Origin: Primorskyibacter flagellatus
Lineage (GTDB): Bacteria > Pseudomonadota > Alphaproteobacteria > Rhodobacterales > Rhodobacteraceae
Assembly: GCF_900176485.1 (NCBI RefSeq)
Contig: NZ_FWYD01000022.1
Coordinates: 1 to 60,403 of the forward strand
Reading direction: 5' to 3'
Length of the DNA: 60,403 nucleotides
In this document: positions 45,247 through 56,651 of the stretch, one piece after another
How positions within the stretch are numbered: the stretch's first letter is position 1
Layout of the letters: each line of letters starts with the position of its first letter
Made by a program: the position numbers and the translations under genes
The notes under the pieces: generated by a model
What the model was told of the DNA's origin: nothing
Database searches by the model: none
Seen by the model: the letters and a program-made list of their open reading frames with translations, nothing else

Positions 45247-46278
45247 TTATTGATCAGGTCTGGCGTCGAGCAGTTTCTTGATCAGGCCCGCCTTGGAAAT
45301 CTGCCCGATTGGCTGCCCTCCCGAAATCACTGCCAGCGGCATTTCCAGGTCGACAATACTGCGCATGGCTTCCTCCACGCTTGCGCCAGCGTCGATATGT
45401 TGCGCGGGCTGGCAGTCCAAGGGCTCCATCACATCGGCGGCGGTTAACACGCCCAGCGGGTTCATATTGGCGACAAAATCCGCGACGTAGTCATTGGCCG
45501 GGTTGGTGAAGATGTCCTTGGGCGTTCCCTTCTGAACGATACGGCCGCCTTCCATGATGGCGATGTGATTGCCCAGCTTGAACGCCTCGTCCAGATCGTG
45601 ACTGACGAAAATGATCGTGCGTTGCAGTTTTTGCTGAAGGTCCAAAAGCTCATCTTGCAACCGGGTGCGGATCAGCGGGTCGAGGGCCGAGAACGGCTCG
45701 TCCATCAGCAGGATCGGCGCGTCGGTGACGAACGCCCGTGCCAGCCCCACGCGTTGCTGCATACCGCCCGACAATTCGCCCACCTTGCGGTCGCCCCAAT
45801 CGGCAAGACCAACCAGATCAAGCTGCTCGTCAACCTTCTTGGCGCGCTCGGGCTTGGCCATGCCGCCCAGTTCCAGACCCAGCCCGACATTTTCGCGCAC
45901 CGTGCGCCATGGCAACAGACCGAATTGCTGAAACACCATCGCAACGCGACTTAGCCGGATCTTGCGAAGCCCTTGCGGCGTGGCATCCGTGACGCTGACC
46001 ATCTGTCCGCCGTCACTGACCCGCACCTCGCCGCGCGCGACGGGGTTCAACCCGTTTACCGCGCGTAGCAATGTCGATTTTCCGGACCCTGACAGCCCCA
46101 TCAGCACGAGGATCTCGCCTTCTTCCACGGTCAGGGAACAGTCATGCACACCCAACACCTGATCCGTCCTGTTCTGGATCTCGGACCGGTCAAGGCCTTC
46201 ATCCATCAGCGGCAGGGCCTTGGCAGGCGACTTGCCAAACACGATGGACACATTGTCGATCTCAACAGCCGTGGTCAT
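45247..46278 (-). CDS. choV: Choline ABC transporter ATP-binding protein
   Basis: The 343-aa ATPase has Walker A (GLSGSGKST, about 60), a Q loop, signature LSGGMQQRVGLARA (about 169), Walker B (ILLMDEP) and the switch His (VSHDLDEA). C-terminal CBS-type regulatory sequences (about 280-335) are typical of quaternary-amine transporters. An ATGA overlap with choW makes it the last gene of choXWV. Confidence 0.94.
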   Translation of the reverse strand: MTTAVEIDNVSIVFGKSPAKALPLMDEGLDRSEIQNRTDQVLGVHDCSLTVEEGEILVLMGLSGSGKSTLLRAVNGLNPVARGEVRVSDGGQMVSVTDATPQGLRKIRLSRVAMVFQQFGLLPWRTVRENVGLGLELGGMAKPERAKKVDEQLDLVGLADWGDRKVGELSGGMQQRVGLARAFVTDAPILLMDEPFSALDPLIRTRLQDELLDLQQKLQRTIIFVSHDLDEAFKLGNHIAIMEGGRIVQKGTPKDIFTNPANDYVADFVANMNPLGVLTAADVMEPLDCQPAQHIDAGASVEEAMRSIVDLEMPLAVISGGQPIGQISKAGLIKKLLDARPDQ

Positions 46279-47111
46279 TTGCGCGCCCCTACATTGAGCA
46301 TACGGTCAAGGATGATGGCGACGACAACAATGACAAAGCCGCTCTCGAACCCCAGTGACGTGTTCACCTGATTGAGCGCGCGGACCACCGGCACACCCAG
46401 TCCGTCTGCGCCCACAAGTGCGGCAATCACCACCATCGACAGCGACAACATGATGGTCTGATTCAACCCGGCCATGATTTGCGGGAACGCATAGGGCAAT
46501 TCCACCTTCACAAGCGTCTGGCGCGGGGTTGCCCCAAAGGCGCGCGCGGCCTCCTGCAAGGCTTGCGGGGTCGAGGACACGCCAAGCCATGTCAGACGGA
46601 TCGGCGCGGGCAGCACGAAGATTACCGTGGCGATCAGGCCCGGCACCATGCCGATGCCGAAAAAGACGATGGCCGGGATCAGGTAGACGAAGGTCGGCAG
46701 GGTCTGCATCAGGTCCAGCACGGGCCGCATCGCGGCATAAAGCCTTGGGCGATGCGCCGCGGCGATGCCGACGGGCACGCCCACCCCCATGCACACCACG
46801 CAGGCAGACAGCACCAGCGTCAGGCTTTCGGTGGTTTCTTCCCAATAATCCTGATTGAGCACGAACAGAAAGCCCAGCCCCACGAACAGGCAGACCTTCC
46901 AATTGCGCTGCAAGACCCATGTCAGCACAACGAATGCAGCGATGACGATCAACGGGTTCGGCGTTTGCAACACCCACAGAATACCGTCGATCATGCCTTC
47001 CAGAATGTCGGACAGGGAATCGAAAAATATCGCGCCCCGGCTTTCAAGCCAGTCAAAGGCATTCCCGGCGACCTTGCCCACGGGAATCTTGTTTTCGGTC
47101 AGCCAATCCAT
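46275..47111 (-). CDS. choW: Choline ABC transporter permease
   Basis: The 278-aa permease has about six membrane segments and the binding-protein-dependent transport signature around EAARAFGATPRQTLVKVELP (about 185), the contact to ChoV. It lies 87 nt after choX and overlaps choV. An AAGGA motif precedes the ATG. It conducts choline across the inner membrane. Confidence 0.94.
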   Translation of the reverse strand: MDWLTENKIPVGKVAGNAFDWLESRGAIFFDSLSDILEGMIDGILWVLQTPNPLIVIAAFVVLTWVLQRNWKVCLFVGLGFLFVLNQDYWEETTESLTLVLSACVVCMGVGVPVGIAAAHRPRLYAAMRPVLDLMQTLPTFVYLIPAIVFFGIGMVPGLIATVIFVLPAPIRLTWLGVSSTPQALQEAARAFGATPRQTLVKVELPYAFPQIMAGLNQTIMLSLSMVVIAALVGADGLGVPVVRALNQVNTSLGFESGFVIVVVAIILDRMLNVGARK

Positions 47112-47198
47112 GCAGGCGTCCTTCTACGTGACCGCGCGGGTGTTACACCCGGAACGGCGCGGCGGGCGGCCCTTTGAGGGAACCGCCCGCCATTGAAC

Positions 47199-48119
47199 TT
47201 ACTCGCTGAGCGCCGCGTCGATCGCCGCTGCGGCATCACCACCGTCCTTGGTGGTCACACCGTCCAACCAGCCTGCATAGGCGTCCGGATGGGCGGCCAG
47301 CCAAGTGCGGGCGGCATCCTCGGGGTCTTCGCCGTCATCAAGGATCGCCGCCATGATCTCATTTTCCATGGCCAGTGTGAATTCGAGGTTCTGCAACAGC
47401 TTGCCCACGTTCGGGCAGGCCTCGACATAGCCGGCGCGCGTGTTGGTGTGAACCGTCGCGCCGCCCAGATCGGGGCCGAACCAGTCATCGCCGCCTTCCA
47501 GATAGGTCATGTCGAAATTGGCGTTCATCGGATGCGGCTCCCACCCCAGGAACACGACCGGCTTGTCGCGCCCATCCGCCCGCGCGACCTGCGACAGCAT
47601 CCCCTGTTCAGAGCTTTCGACAACCTCGAACCCGTCCAGCCCAAAGGCATCGGCTTCGATCATGTCCAGGATCAGACGGTTGCCGTCATTGCCCGGCTCG
47701 ATACCGTAGATTTCGCCGTCCAGCGCGTCACGATGCGCGGCAATGCTGGCGAAATCGGTGATGCCCAGTGCCGCGCCAGCCGCGTTCGTGGCCAGCGTGT
47801 ATTTCGCGCCTTCGAGATTGGCGCGCACGGTATCGACAGTGCCCGCCTCGCGGTAGGGCGCGATGTCCGCCTCCATCGTGGGCATCCAGTTGCCAAGGAA
47901 CACATCCACATCGCCGCCCTCAAGCGCGGTGTAGGTCACCGGCACGGACAGCACCTTGATGTCCGTCTCATAGCCAAGCGCCTCCAGCACAACGCTGGTC
48001 GCGGCCGTGGTGGCGGTGATGTCGGTCCAGCCCACATCGGACATGACAACCTCGTCGCAATTGGCAAAGGCGGCACCCGCGCCAAGCGCAAGAATGGAGG
48101 TGGCGGTAAATAGCTTCAT
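47199..48119 (-). CDS. choX: Choline-binding periplasmic protein
   Basis: The 306-aa precursor has a signal peptide (MKLFTATSILALGAGAAFA) and the glycine-betaine/choline binding fold. Aromatic box residues are seen in SDVGWTD (about 28) and LGNWMPTM (about 73), with a further GWEPHPMN segment (about 195). GGGAG precedes the ATG at 48119; an upstream in-frame start would spoil the signal peptide. It is the first gene of choXWV and diverges from betI. Confidence 0.94.
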   Translation of the reverse strand: MKLFTATSILALGAGAAFANCDEVVMSDVGWTDITATTAATSVVLEALGYETDIKVLSVPVTYTALEGGDVDVFLGNWMPTMEADIAPYREAGTVDTVRANLEGAKYTLATNAAGAALGITDFASIAAHRDALDGEIYGIEPGNDGNRLILDMIEADAFGLDGFEVVESSEQGMLSQVARADGRDKPVVFLGWEPHPMNANFDMTYLEGGDDWFGPDLGGATVHTNTRAGYVEACPNVGKLLQNLEFTLAMENEIMAAILDDGEDPEDAARTWLAAHPDAYAGWLDGVTTKDGGDAAAAIDAALSE

Positions 48120-48154
48120 TGGGATCTCCCTATCGGGCGCTTTGGCCCGTTTCC

Positions 48155-48176
48155 TGATTGACCAGTTAATCAATCA
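48155..48176. promoter_or_regulatory. Probable BetI operator between choX and betI
   Basis: TGATTGA and TCAATCA form perfect 7-bp inverted arms with an 8-nt AT-rich spacer in the divergent promoter region. The arms resemble the TTGATTG/CAATC words of the E. coli bet operator as I recall it. Its position would let BetI control both choXWV and betICBA. Confidence 0.6.
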
Positions 48177-48224
48177 CTGATTAGGGTCATGAATACAACA
48201 TTTTTCTGGCAGCCGGAGACCCAG

Positions 48225-48797
48225 ATGAGCATTGAGGTCAGACGCAGAAAGGAGCTTGTGATTGCCGCGATCGAAGAAATCGGCGTGCAAGGGTCGCTGG
48301 ATGTGACGGTCAGCAAAATCGCAAAGCGCGCCGGGGTTTCCTCGGCTCTGGCGTTCCATTATTTCGGTGACAAGGATCGGCTGTTCCTCTCTGCGATGCG
48401 TTTCGTGCTGACAGTTTATGCGACAGAGGTGCGCAAGTCACTTGCCACCGCGGACGGGCATCATGCAAGGCTTCGGGCGCTGATCCATGCCAGTTTCACC
48501 CCGTCGAATTTCTGCAACACCGCGATTGCGGCCTGGCTGAACTTCTACGTTCTGGCGCAGCGGTCCGACGAAGCAAAGCGGCTGCTCTGGGTCTATCAAC
48601 GCCGCCTGCATTCGAATCTGGTGCATGACCTCAAACCCCTCACCGGCACCAACGCCCAAGCGATCGCAGAGCGGATCGGCGGGTTGATCGACGGGCTTTA
48701 CCTGCGCTTTGCGCTCAACCCGGCGGGTCTGAACGGCGAAAGCGCCACAGCATTGGTGCTGGACGCGCTGGACCACGAGATCGAGGCCGTGACATGA
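48225..48797 (+). CDS. betI: TetR-family choline-responsive repressor
   Basis: The 190-aa regulator has a TetR helix-turn-helix (VSKIAKRAGVSSALAFHYFGDKD, about 28-52) and a C-terminal ligand domain (about 70-185). The ATG at 48225 follows GGAG with good spacing; one 36 nt upstream is possible. The start of betC overlaps its stop. BetI represses the bet genes until choline is present. Confidence 0.93.
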   Translation: MSIEVRRRKELVIAAIEEIGVQGSLDVTVSKIAKRAGVSSALAFHYFGDKDRLFLSAMRFVLTVYATEVRKSLATADGHHARLRALIHASFTPSNFCNTAIAAWLNFYVLAQRSDEAKRLLWVYQRRLHSNLVHDLKPLTGTNAQAIAERIGGLIDGLYLRFALNPAGLNGESATALVLDALDHEIEAVT

Positions 48798-50302
48798 GCC
48801 AACCGAATATCCTGATCCTCATGGTGGACCAGTTGAACGGCACGCTGTTTCCCGATGGTCCCGCCGATTTCCTGCATCTGCCCAATCTGACCAAGCTGGC
48901 TGCACGGTCCACCCGGTTCAAATACGCCTACACCGCCAGCCCGCTTTGCGCACCCGGACGGGCAAGCTTCATGTCCGGGCAGTTGCCCTCGGTCACGGGC
49001 GTCTACGACAATGCGGCTGAGTTCCCCTCGGACCTGCCCACCTATGCGCATCACCTGCGCCGCGCGGGCTATCACACCTGCCTTTCGGGCAAGATGCATT
49101 TCGTCGGCCCCGACCAGATGCACGGCTTCGAGGAGCGGCTGACAACCGACATTTATCCGGCTGATTTCGGCTGGACGCCCGATTACCGCAAGCCGGGCGA
49201 ACGCATCGACTGGTGGTATCACAACATGGGGTCCGTGACCGGCGCGGGCGTGGCCGAGATTTCCAACCAGATGGAATATGACGACGAGGTCGCCTATAAC
49301 GCGACCCGCAAGCTTTATGATCTTGCGCGCGGCAAGGATGACCGCCCGTGGTGCCTGACCGTCAGCTTCACCCACCCGCATGACCCTTATGTGGCGCGGC
49401 GTGAATTCTGGGACCTTTACGAGGATTGCGAGCATCTGGAACCGCAGGTCGGTGCCATCCCCTACGAGGATCACGACCCCCATTCGCAACGCATCTTCGA
49501 CGCCAATGACTGGCGCAGCTTCGACATTACCCGCGAAGACATCCGTCGTTCACGCCGTGCCTATTTCGCCAACTGCTCTTATTTGGATCAAAAGATCGGA
49601 GAGATCCTCGACGTGCTGGAACGCACCCGGCAAGAGGCGATCATCGTTTTCGTGTCGGATCACGGCGACATGCTGGGCGAGCGTGGCCTGTGGTTCAAGA
49701 TGAGCTTCTTCGAGGGCTCATCCCGCGTGCCGATGATGATCTCTGCCCCCGGCATGGAACCGGGGCTGGTCACCGATCCCGTGTCCAATATCGACATCTG
49801 TCCGACGCTTTGCGATCTGGCAGGCGTGTCGATGGAAGAGGTGGCCTCCTGGACACAGGGCGAAAGCCTTGTTCCCCTTGGAAAAGGTGCGGCCCGCGAC
49901 ACGCCCGTTGCGATGGAATACGCGGCAGAGGCGTCTTGCGCGCCGATGGTATCGCTGCGCTACGGCAAGTGGAAATACAACCGCTGCGCGCTGGACCCCG
50001 ATCAGCTCTTTGATCTGGAAAACGACCCGCACGAGATGACCAACCTCGCGGATGTGCCTGCCCAGGCGGGCACGCTGGCGACGCTTCGCGCAAAGGCAGA
50101 GGCCCGCTGGGATCTGGACCGTTTCGATGCCGATGTACGCCAAAGTCAGGCCCGCCGCTGGATCGTCTACGAGGCATTGCGCAACGGCAGCTACTACCCG
50201 TGGGATTACCAACCGCTTCAGAAAGCCTCCGAACGGTTCATGCGCAACCACATGGATCTCAACGACGTCGAAGAAAACCAGCGCTTCCCGCGCGGCGAAT
50301 GA
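48794..50302 (+). CDS. betC: Choline-sulfatase
   Basis: The 502-aa sulfatase releases choline from choline-O-sulfate. The N terminus NILILMVDQ provides metal ligands, C52 in LCAPGRAS is the formylglycine site (CxPxR), and SGKMHFVG (about 98) and [10 protein letters not shown] (about 288) complete the active site. It overlaps betI by 4 nt. No signal peptide, so it works in the cytoplasm on imported substrate. Confidence 0.95.
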   Translation: MSQPNILILMVDQLNGTLFPDGPADFLHLPNLTKLAARSTRFKYAYTASPLCAPGRASFMSGQLPSVTGVYDNAAEFPSDLPTYAHHLRRAGYHTCLSGKMHFVGPDQMHGFEERLTTDIYPADFGWTPDYRKPGERIDWWYHNMGSVTGAGVAEISNQMEYDDEVAYNATRKLYDLARGKDDRPWCLTVSFTHPHDPYVARREFWDLYEDCEHLEPQVGAIPYEDHDPHSQRIFDANDWRSFDITREDIRRSRRAYFANCSYLDQKIGEILDVLERTRQEAIIVFVSDHGDMLGERGLWFKMSFFEGSSRVPMMISAPGMEPGLVTDPVSNIDICPTLCDLAGVSMEEVASWTQGESLVPLGKGAARDTPVAMEYAAEASCAPMVSLRYGKWKYNRCALDPDQLFDLENDPHEMTNLADVPAQAGTLATLRAKAEARWDLDRFDADVRQSQARRWIVYEALRNGSYYPWDYQPLQKASERFMRNHMDLNDVEENQRFPRGE

Positions 50303-50324
50303 CGCCTATCTGAAAGGCACCCCA

Positions 50325-51785
50325 ATGACCTACCCGACCCAGCCCACCGCCAGCCATTACATCAATGGCGCTTATGTCGAAGATGCCTCGGGCACGCCGC
50401 TTTCGGTGATCTACCCCGCCACCGGGGCCGAGATCGCGCAGCTTCACGAAGCGACGCCCGATCTGGTGGATAGCGCGCTTGCCGCCGCCCACCGCGCGCA
50501 GCCCGCATGGGCCGCCATGTCGGGGACAGAGCGGGGCCGCATCCTGCGCCGCGCCGCCGACATCATCCGCGAGCGCAACCACGACCTGTCGGTGCTGGAG
50601 ACTTGCGACACCGGCAAACCGCTGTCCGAAACGCTGGTGGCCGATGCCACCTCTGCCGCCGATGCTCTGGAATATTTCGGCGGCATCGCGGCCAGCATCG
50701 CGGGCGAGCATATCCAACTGCCAGAGGGCGACTTTGTCTATACACGCCGCGAGGCGCTTGGCGTCTGCGTCGGTATCGGGGCGTGGAACTATCCCACCCA
50801 GATCGCCGCCTGGAAAGCCGCGCCCGCGCTGGCCTGCGGCAATACGATGGTGTTCAAACCCTCTGAAACCACACCGCTCTGCGCGCTGAAACTGGCAGAG
50901 ATCCTGACCGAAGCAGGTGCTCCTGCGGGTGTGTTCAACGTTGTGCAGGGCAAGGGTGCGGTCGGTGCGCAGCTTGTGGGCGATGCCCGCGTCGCCAAGG
51001 TCTCGCTCACCGGATCGGTGCCGACGGGGGCACGCGTCTACGCCGCAGCCGCCGCCGGGTTGAAACACGCCACGATGGAGCTTGGCGGCAAGTCGCCCTT
51101 GGTGATCTTCGACGATGCCGATCTGGAAAGCGCCGTGTCTGGCGCGATCAACGCCAATTTCTACTCCACCGGACAGGTCTGCTCCAACGGAACGCGGGTC
51201 TTCGTACAGAAAGGCATCAAGGACGTCTTCGTGAAACGCCTCGCCGAACGGCTGCAAGGTGCCGTGATCGGCGATCCCATGCAAATGGAAACCACCATCG
51301 GTTCGATGGTCAGCGAGAGGCAGCTGGAAATCGTGTTGGGCTATATCGAAAAGGGCAAGGCCGAGGGCGCGCGGCTGGTCGCAGGCGGCAAACGCCTCAA
51401 TCGTGACGGATTCTACATTGAACCCGCGGTTTTTGCCGATGTCACCGACGACATGACCATCGCCCGCGAGGAAATATTCGGGCCAGTCATGTCGGTGCTG
51501 GATTTCGAGACCGAAGAAGAGGCGCTGACCCGCGCCAATGCCACCGAATTTGGCCTTGCTGCGGGCGTCTTCACCCGCGACATCACCCGCGCCCACCGCA
51601 TGGTTGCCGGGTTCGAGGCAGGCAGTTGCTATATCAACACCTACAACCTGACGCCCGTGGAGGCACCCTTCGGCGGCTCCAAAATGTCCGGCGTCGGGCG
51701 TGAAAACGGCAGTGCCGCCATCGCTCATTGGTCTGAGATCAAATCCGTCTACGTCGCCATGACGCCCTGTGAGGCGGCCTTCTGA
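50325..51785 (+). CDS. betB: Betaine aldehyde dehydrogenase
   Basis: A 486-aa NAD-dependent dehydrogenase making glycine betaine. Motifs are GIGAWNYP (about 150), LTGSVPTG (about 230), the catalytic Glu in MELGGKSPL (about 252) and Cys in STGQVCSNG (about 286). GAAAGG precedes the ATG at 50325. It lies 22 nt after betC and overlaps betA by one base (TGATG). Confidence 0.95.
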   Translation: MTYPTQPTASHYINGAYVEDASGTPLSVIYPATGAEIAQLHEATPDLVDSALAAAHRAQPAWAAMSGTERGRILRRAADIIRERNHDLSVLETCDTGKPLSETLVADATSAADALEYFGGIAASIAGEHIQLPEGDFVYTRREALGVCVGIGAWNYPTQIAAWKAAPALACGNTMVFKPSETTPLCALKLAEILTEAGAPAGVFNVVQGKGAVGAQLVGDARVAKVSLTGSVPTGARVYAAAAAGLKHATMELGGKSPLVIFDDADLESAVSGAINANFYSTGQVCSNGTRVFVQKGIKDVFVKRLAERLQGAVIGDPMQMETTIGSMVSERQLEIVLGYIEKGKAEGARLVAGGKRLNRDGFYIEPAVFADVTDDMTIAREEIFGPVMSVLDFETEEEALTRANATEFGLAAGVFTRDITRAHRMVAGFEAGSCYINTYNLTPVEAPFGGSKMSGVGRENGSAAIAHWSEIKSVYVAMTPCEAAF

Positions 51786-53443
51786 TGCAAGCCGATTACG
51801 TCATTGTCGGGGCCGGCAGCGCAGGCTGTGCGCTGGCCTACCGGCTGTCAGAGGCCGGGTATTCCGTGATCGTCATCGAACATGGTGGCTCCGATGCGGG
51901 CCCATTCATTCAGATGCCCGCTGCGCTCAGCTATCCGATGAACATGGCGCGCTATGATTGGGGCTATCGCACCGCGCCGGAACCGCATCTGGGCGGTCGG
52001 CAATTGGTTGTTCCGCGCGGCAAGGTGATCGGCGGATCGTCCTCGATCAACGGCATGATCTATGTGCGCGGCCATGCCCGAGATTTTGACACCTGGGCCG
52101 AAATGGGGGCGCGCGGTTGGTCCTATGCCGATGTGTTGCCCTATTACAAACGGCTGGAACATTGGCACGATGGCGGCCATGGCGGCGATCCTGACTGGCG
52201 CGGTACGGACGGCCCCTTGCATGTCAGCCGGGGGCCGCGCACCAACCCGTTGACCCGCGCCTTTGTCGAGGCCGGGCATCAGGCCGGATACCCGATCACG
52301 GATGACTACAACGGCTGGCAGCAAGAAGGGTTCGGCCCCTATGATGCAACGATCTGGAAGGGCCAGCGCTGGTCTGCCGCCAATGCCTATCTGCGCCCGG
52401 CGTTGAAGCGCGAGAATTGCACCTTGATCCGTGCGCTCGCCCGCCGCGTGGTGATCACAGAACGCCGCGCCACAGGTGTCGAGGTCATGCGTGGCGGTGC
52501 AACCGAAGTGATCGAGGCGCGGGCCGAAGTGATCCTCGCCGCGTCATCCCTCAATTCGCCGAAACTGCTGATGCTGTCAGGGATCGGGCCAGCCGCGCAT
52601 CTGGCAGAACACGGGATCAAGGTCATCGCCGACCGTGCGGGCGTCGGTCAGAACCTGCAAGACCATCTGGAGCTTTACATCCAGCAGGCCGCAACCCAGC
52701 CCGTCAGCCTGTTCAAGCACTGGAACCTGATGGGCAAGGCGATGATCGGCGCGCAATGGCTGTTCACCCGCACCGGGCTTGGCGCGTCCAACCAGTTCGA
52801 AAGCGCCGGCTTCATCCGCAGCCGCGCAGGCATCGACTATCCCGACATCCAGTTCCATTTCCTGCCCATCGCCGTGCGCTATGATGGCAAGGTCGCCGCC
52901 GAAGGCCATGGCTTTCAGGCCCATGTCGGGCCGATGCGATCCAAATCGCGCGGCGCGGTCACGCTGCGATCCGCTGACCCCGCGGACGCCCCGAATATCC
53001 TGTTCAACTACATGTCCCACCCCGATGACTGGGAGGAGTTCCGCACCTGCATCCGTCTGACGCGCGAGATCTTTGCACAGGACGTCTTTGCTCCCTATCG
53101 CGGCAAGGAGATCCAGCCCGGCGCAGATGTGCAAAGCGATGCTGACCTGGACGGCTTCATCCGTGAACATGTCGAAAGCGCCTACCATCCCTGCGGCACC
53201 TGCCGGATGGGGAGCGGCGACGATCCTTTGGCCGTTGTGGACCCCGAAACCCGCGTCATCGGCGTGGATGGATTGCGCGTTGCCGACAGCTCTGTTTTCC
53301 CGCAGATCACCAACGGCAATCTCAACGCGCCGTCGATCATGGTCGGCGAAAAGGCCGCAGACCATATCCTGGGTGGCGCGATGCTGGCCCCTTCCAACGC
53401 ACAGCCCTGGATACACCCGGATTGGGAGAAGGCGCAGCGATGA
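51785..53443 (+). CDS. betA: Choline dehydrogenase (GMC oxidoreductase)
   Basis: The 552-aa flavoprotein has the FAD site [13 protein letters not shown] (about 6), the GMC signature GGSSSINGM (about 83), a second signature around [15 protein letters not shown] (about 258) and the C-terminal catalytic His in [10 protein letters not shown] (about 462). It oxidises choline to betaine aldehyde, feeding BetB. It is the last gene of the bet operon. Confidence 0.95.
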   Translation: MQADYVIVGAGSAGCALAYRLSEAGYSVIVIEHGGSDAGPFIQMPAALSYPMNMARYDWGYRTAPEPHLGGRQLVVPRGKVIGGSSSINGMIYVRGHARDFDTWAEMGARGWSYADVLPYYKRLEHWHDGGHGGDPDWRGTDGPLHVSRGPRTNPLTRAFVEAGHQAGYPITDDYNGWQQEGFGPYDATIWKGQRWSAANAYLRPALKRENCTLIRALARRVVITERRATGVEVMRGGATEVIEARAEVILAASSLNSPKLLMLSGIGPAAHLAEHGIKVIADRAGVGQNLQDHLELYIQQAATQPVSLFKHWNLMGKAMIGAQWLFTRTGLGASNQFESAGFIRSRAGIDYPDIQFHFLPIAVRYDGKVAAEGHGFQAHVGPMRSKSRGAVTLRSADPADAPNILFNYMSHPDDWEEFRTCIRLTREIFAQDVFAPYRGKEIQPGADVQSDADLDGFIREHVESAYHPCGTCRMGSGDDPLAVVDPETRVIGVDGLRVADSSVFPQITNGNLNAPSIMVGEKAADHILGGAMLAPSNAQPWIHPDWEKAQR

Positions 53444-53464
53444 CCCCGCGCCACAGCGAAACCC

Positions 53465-53486
53465 GCCCCGGCCCCCGAGCCGGGGC
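53465..53486. repeat. Dispersed GC-rich palindrome, copy 4
   Basis: GCCCCGGC and GCCGGGGC arms around CCCCGA, between the convergent ends of betA and the modA-like gene. The arms are identical to those of copy 3. Confidence 0.6.
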
Positions 53487-53525
53487 CTCGCGCCGCCCTG
53501 ACCGAATCACTGACACTGAGCGTGT

Positions 53526-54299
53526 TCAGTCCGGTAGCACAGCGAATCCCTCACGCTCAAAGATCGTGCGTGCCGCATCCGAGCGCAGGAAATCCAGAAA
53601 CGCGACTGTCAAAGGGGTATCGCGTTCGGTCACCGCCGCCACCGGATAGACGATGGGCGGGTGACTGCCCTCCGGAAAGGTGCCGATCACGCTGACATGT
53701 GGCTCTGCCACGGCGTCGGTCGCGTAAACGACGCCAAGCGGCGCTTCTCCCGTAGCAACCAGGGCCAGTGCCGTGCGCACATTATCGGTCTGCGCCACCC
53801 TGCCTTCGACCAGTGGCCACAGGCCCAGCGAGTCCAGCGCCGCCTTGCCGTAGATGCCCGCCGGGACGGCCTCGACCAGCGCCATCGCCAGCCACCCGTC
53901 ACCCAGCATTGCTGCCAGATCCATACCCGGCACTATCTCGACCGGATCCGCGTGCCCATGCGCAACCAGGACCAGATGGTTGCCCAGAAGGTCGCGGCGC
54001 GTGCCTGTCGCGATCAGGTCGGACGCGTCCAAAGCATCCATCCAGGCCACATTGGCGGAGATGAACACATCCGCTGGCGCGCCCTGCTCTATCTGCCGCG
54101 CCAGTGCAGAGCTTCCGGCATAGGCGATGACTGCCCGGTTGCCGGTCTCCGCCTGCCAGGCTTCGGCCACATCATCCAGCGCGGTCTTCGTACTGGCGGC
54201 AGCAAATACCGTCACCTCTGCGGCCACAACCAATTGCGCAACCACACAGAACACCAGCGCGCAAAGCAATCGAATAATATGCAAGGATCGGATCATCAT
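53526..54299 (-). CDS. modA: Molybdate-binding-protein-like periplasmic protein
   Basis: The 257-aa precursor has a signal peptide (MMIRSLHIIRLLCALVFCVVAQLVVA) and the ModA pattern: VFAAASTKTALDDVA (about 32), YAGSSALARQI (about 60), ADVFISAN, and YATDAVAEPHV (about 193). It should bind molybdate or tungstate. The permease and ATPase genes modBC are not beside it, which is unusual. Two adjacent ATGs can serve as start. It converges on betA. Confidence 0.85.
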   Translation of the reverse strand: MMIRSLHIIRLLCALVFCVVAQLVVAAEVTVFAAASTKTALDDVAEAWQAETGNRAVIAYAGSSALARQIEQGAPADVFISANVAWMDALDASDLIATGTRRDLLGNHLVLVAHGHADPVEIVPGMDLAAMLGDGWLAMALVEAVPAGIYGKAALDSLGLWPLVEGRVAQTDNVRTALALVATGEAPLGVVYATDAVAEPHVSVIGTFPEGSHPPIVYPVAAVTERDTPLTVAFLDFLRSDAARTIFEREGFAVLPD

Positions 54300-54503
54300 C
54301 GCAGCATGAATGCGCCCCGGCCCAAGCGCAAGCGGCCCGAAAGTAGAAGGCGCGCCCCTGCGCCGGAATTGCCAGTGAAACGCCCTTTTCGGGCGCGTCG
54401 CCCTCCGTCGCACGCACGCCACTGCGTCAATAACGCCATCAGCGGTCGTCTTTCCGCCCGGTGACGGTGCGCGCCTCTGGAAAGCGTGGCCGGACAGGCG
54501 TAT

Positions 54504-55349
54504 ATGCCCGCCATGGATACGCGTGATGATACCGGATTGCCCTTCATGAAAATGCACGGGCTGGGCAACGACTTTGTCGTGCTGGATGCCCGCGTGCGAC
54601 AGACAAAGGTGACGCCTGCACTGGCACGCGCCATAGCCGACCGGCACCGGGGCGTGGGGTTTGACCAGCTTGCCCTGATCGAGTCGCGCGGCACCGGCGA
54701 TGCGCATCTGACCTTCTACAATTCCGACGGCTCTACCGCCGGGGCGTGCGGCAACGCGACCCGCTGCATCGCGCGCTACCTGATGGACGAAACCGGACGC
54801 GACAGCCTGACCCTGACCACGGATCGCGGCACGCTTTCGGGGCGCGACATGGGCGATGGGATCACCTCGGTCAATATGGGTGCCCCGCAGCTCAATTGGG
54901 ATGAAATCCCGCTGGCCGAGGAAATGGACACGCTGGAACTGCCGATCGAGGGCGGCCCGACGGCCACTGGCATGGGCAACCCGCATTGCACCTTTTTCGT
55001 GCCGGATGCAGAGGCCGTGCCGCTGGACCAATTCGGCCCCCGCTATGAACATCACCCTCTCTATCCCCAACGCACCAATGTGCAGGTCGCCAGTATCATC
55101 GGCCCCGATCATCTGCGGATGCGGGTCTGGGAACGGGGCGTCGGGCCGACTCTGGCCTCTGGTTCGTCCTCCTGTGCCACGGCCGTTGCCGCCGCGCGGC
55201 GCGGGCTGACCGGGCGCAAGGTGCGGGTTGATCTGGATGGCGGATCGCTGGAAATCGACTGGCGCGACGATGGCGTCTGGATGACCGGCGCCACCACGCA
55301 TGTCTTTGACGGCGTGTTGACCCCCGCCTTTCTGGACAGCGTCCGATGA
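54504..55349 (+). CDS. dapF: Diaminopimelate epimerase
   Basis: The 281-aa enzyme interconverts LL- and meso-diaminopimelate for lysine and peptidoglycan. The two catalytic cysteines are C82 in GACGNATRC and one near 226 in [19 protein letters not shown] opens the core. I used the ATG at 54504; another lies 9 nt downstream. The stop overlaps the mtaB start by 4 nt. Confidence 0.95.
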   Translation: MPAMDTRDDTGLPFMKMHGLGNDFVVLDARVRQTKVTPALARAIADRHRGVGFDQLALIESRGTGDAHLTFYNSDGSTAGACGNATRCIARYLMDETGRDSLTLTTDRGTLSGRDMGDGITSVNMGAPQLNWDEIPLAEEMDTLELPIEGGPTATGMGNPHCTFFVPDAEAVPLDQFGPRYEHHPLYPQRTNVQVASIIGPDHLRMRVWERGVGPTLASGSSSCATAVAAARRGLTGRKVRVDLDGGSLEIDWRDDGVWMTGATTHVFDGVLTPAFLDSVR

Positions 55350-56602
55350 CCAATCCACCCAAATTCACGACGCTCGGGTGTCGCCTGAACGCCTACGAAT
55401 CCGAAGCGATGCGAGAGCTGTCCGAGGCCGCCGGTCTGGACGATGCCGTGATCGTCAACACCTGCGCCGTCACCGCCGAGGCCGTGCGCAAGGCGCGTCA
55501 GGAAATCCGCCGCCTGCGCCGTGAAAACCCCGACGCGCGTCTGATCGTCACCGGCTGCGCCGCCCAGATCGAGCCTGAAACCTTTGCCGCGATGGACGAG
55601 GTTGATCACGTCATCGGCAATACCGAAAAGATGCGCCCCGACACATGGACCGCGCTCGCCGCTGATTTCATCGGGCAAACAGAGCGTGTGATGGTCAATG
55701 ACATCATGTCCGTGACTGAAACGGCGGGCCACCTGATCGACGGGTTTGGCCGCCACCGTGCCTATGTGCAGGTCCAGAACGGGTGCGACCACCGCTGCAC
55801 GTTTTGCATCATCCCCTATGGTCGCGGCAATTCACGATCCGTGCCTGCGGGCGTCGTGGTGGACCAGATCAAGCGGCTGGTGGACAAGGGCTTTAACGAG
55901 GTCGTGCTGACCGGCGTGGACCTGACAAGCTGGGGTGCCGATCTGCCCGCAGCGCCGCGTCTGGGCGATCTGGTAATGCGCATCCTGAAACTGGTGCCGG
56001 ACCTGCCGCGCCTACGAATTTCGTCGATCGACTCAATCGAGGTGGACGAAAATCTGCTGGCCGCTATCGCGACCGAACCGCGCCTGATGCCGCATCTTCA
56101 TCTGTCGCTGCAACATGGCGATGACCTGATCCTGAAACGGATGAAACGCCGTCACCTGCGCGACGATGCCATCCGCTTTGCCGAAGAGGCCCGCCGTCTG
56201 CGGCCCGAAATGACCTTTGGCGCCGACATCATCGCGGGCTTTCCGACCGAAACCGAAGAGCATTTCGCCAACTCGTTGAAGCTGGTCGAGGATTGCGGTC
56301 TGACATGGCTGCACGTCTTTCCCTATTCGGCACGGCCCGGTACGCCAGCGGCGCGCATTCCGAACAAGGTCAACGGTGCCGTCATCAAAGAGCGCGCCGC
56401 ACGGTTGCGCGCCGCCGGCGAGGCTCAGGTGCAGCGCCACCTTGAGGCGCAGATCGGACGCAATCACCGTGTCCTGATGGAAAAGCCGCGACTGGGGCGG
56501 ACCGAACAGTTTACCGAAGTGTCCTTTGCGCAAGATCACGCCGAAGGCCAGATTGTCGCCGCAACCATAGTGGGGCGTGACGGCAACCGTCTGACAGCGT
56601 GA
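55346..56602 (+). CDS. mtaB: tRNA t6A37 methylthiotransferase
   Basis: The 418-aa radical-SAM enzyme adds a methylthio group to t6A37 in tRNA. The N-terminal MTTase domain carries cysteines in [17 protein letters not shown] and VTGCAAQ. The radical-SAM cluster is [19 protein letters not shown] (about 147). A TRAM-like end follows. It is coupled to dapF, an arrangement common in this group. Confidence 0.94.
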   Translation: MTNPPKFTTLGCRLNAYESEAMRELSEAAGLDDAVIVNTCAVTAEAVRKARQEIRRLRRENPDARLIVTGCAAQIEPETFAAMDEVDHVIGNTEKMRPDTWTALAADFIGQTERVMVNDIMSVTETAGHLIDGFGRHRAYVQVQNGCDHRCTFCIIPYGRGNSRSVPAGVVVDQIKRLVDKGFNEVVLTGVDLTSWGADLPAAPRLGDLVMRILKLVPDLPRLRISSIDSIEVDENLLAAIATEPRLMPHLHLSLQHGDDLILKRMKRRHLRDDAIRFAEEARRLRPEMTFGADIIAGFPTETEEHFANSLKLVEDCGLTWLHVFPYSARPGTPAARIPNKVNGAVIKERAARLRAAGEAQVQRHLEAQIGRNHRVLMEKPRLGRTEQFTEVSFAQDHAEGQIVAATIVGRDGNRLTA

Positions 56603-56651
56603 ACGCCGCGCGGGATTTACAATCCCGTCTGTTTTGCGCCATGACAGTGCC

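Noticed and set aside
44865-45281. Plus-strand open frames in the gap before choV
   Set aside because: Arg/Ser/Cys-rich composition with no site or family; probably noncoding.
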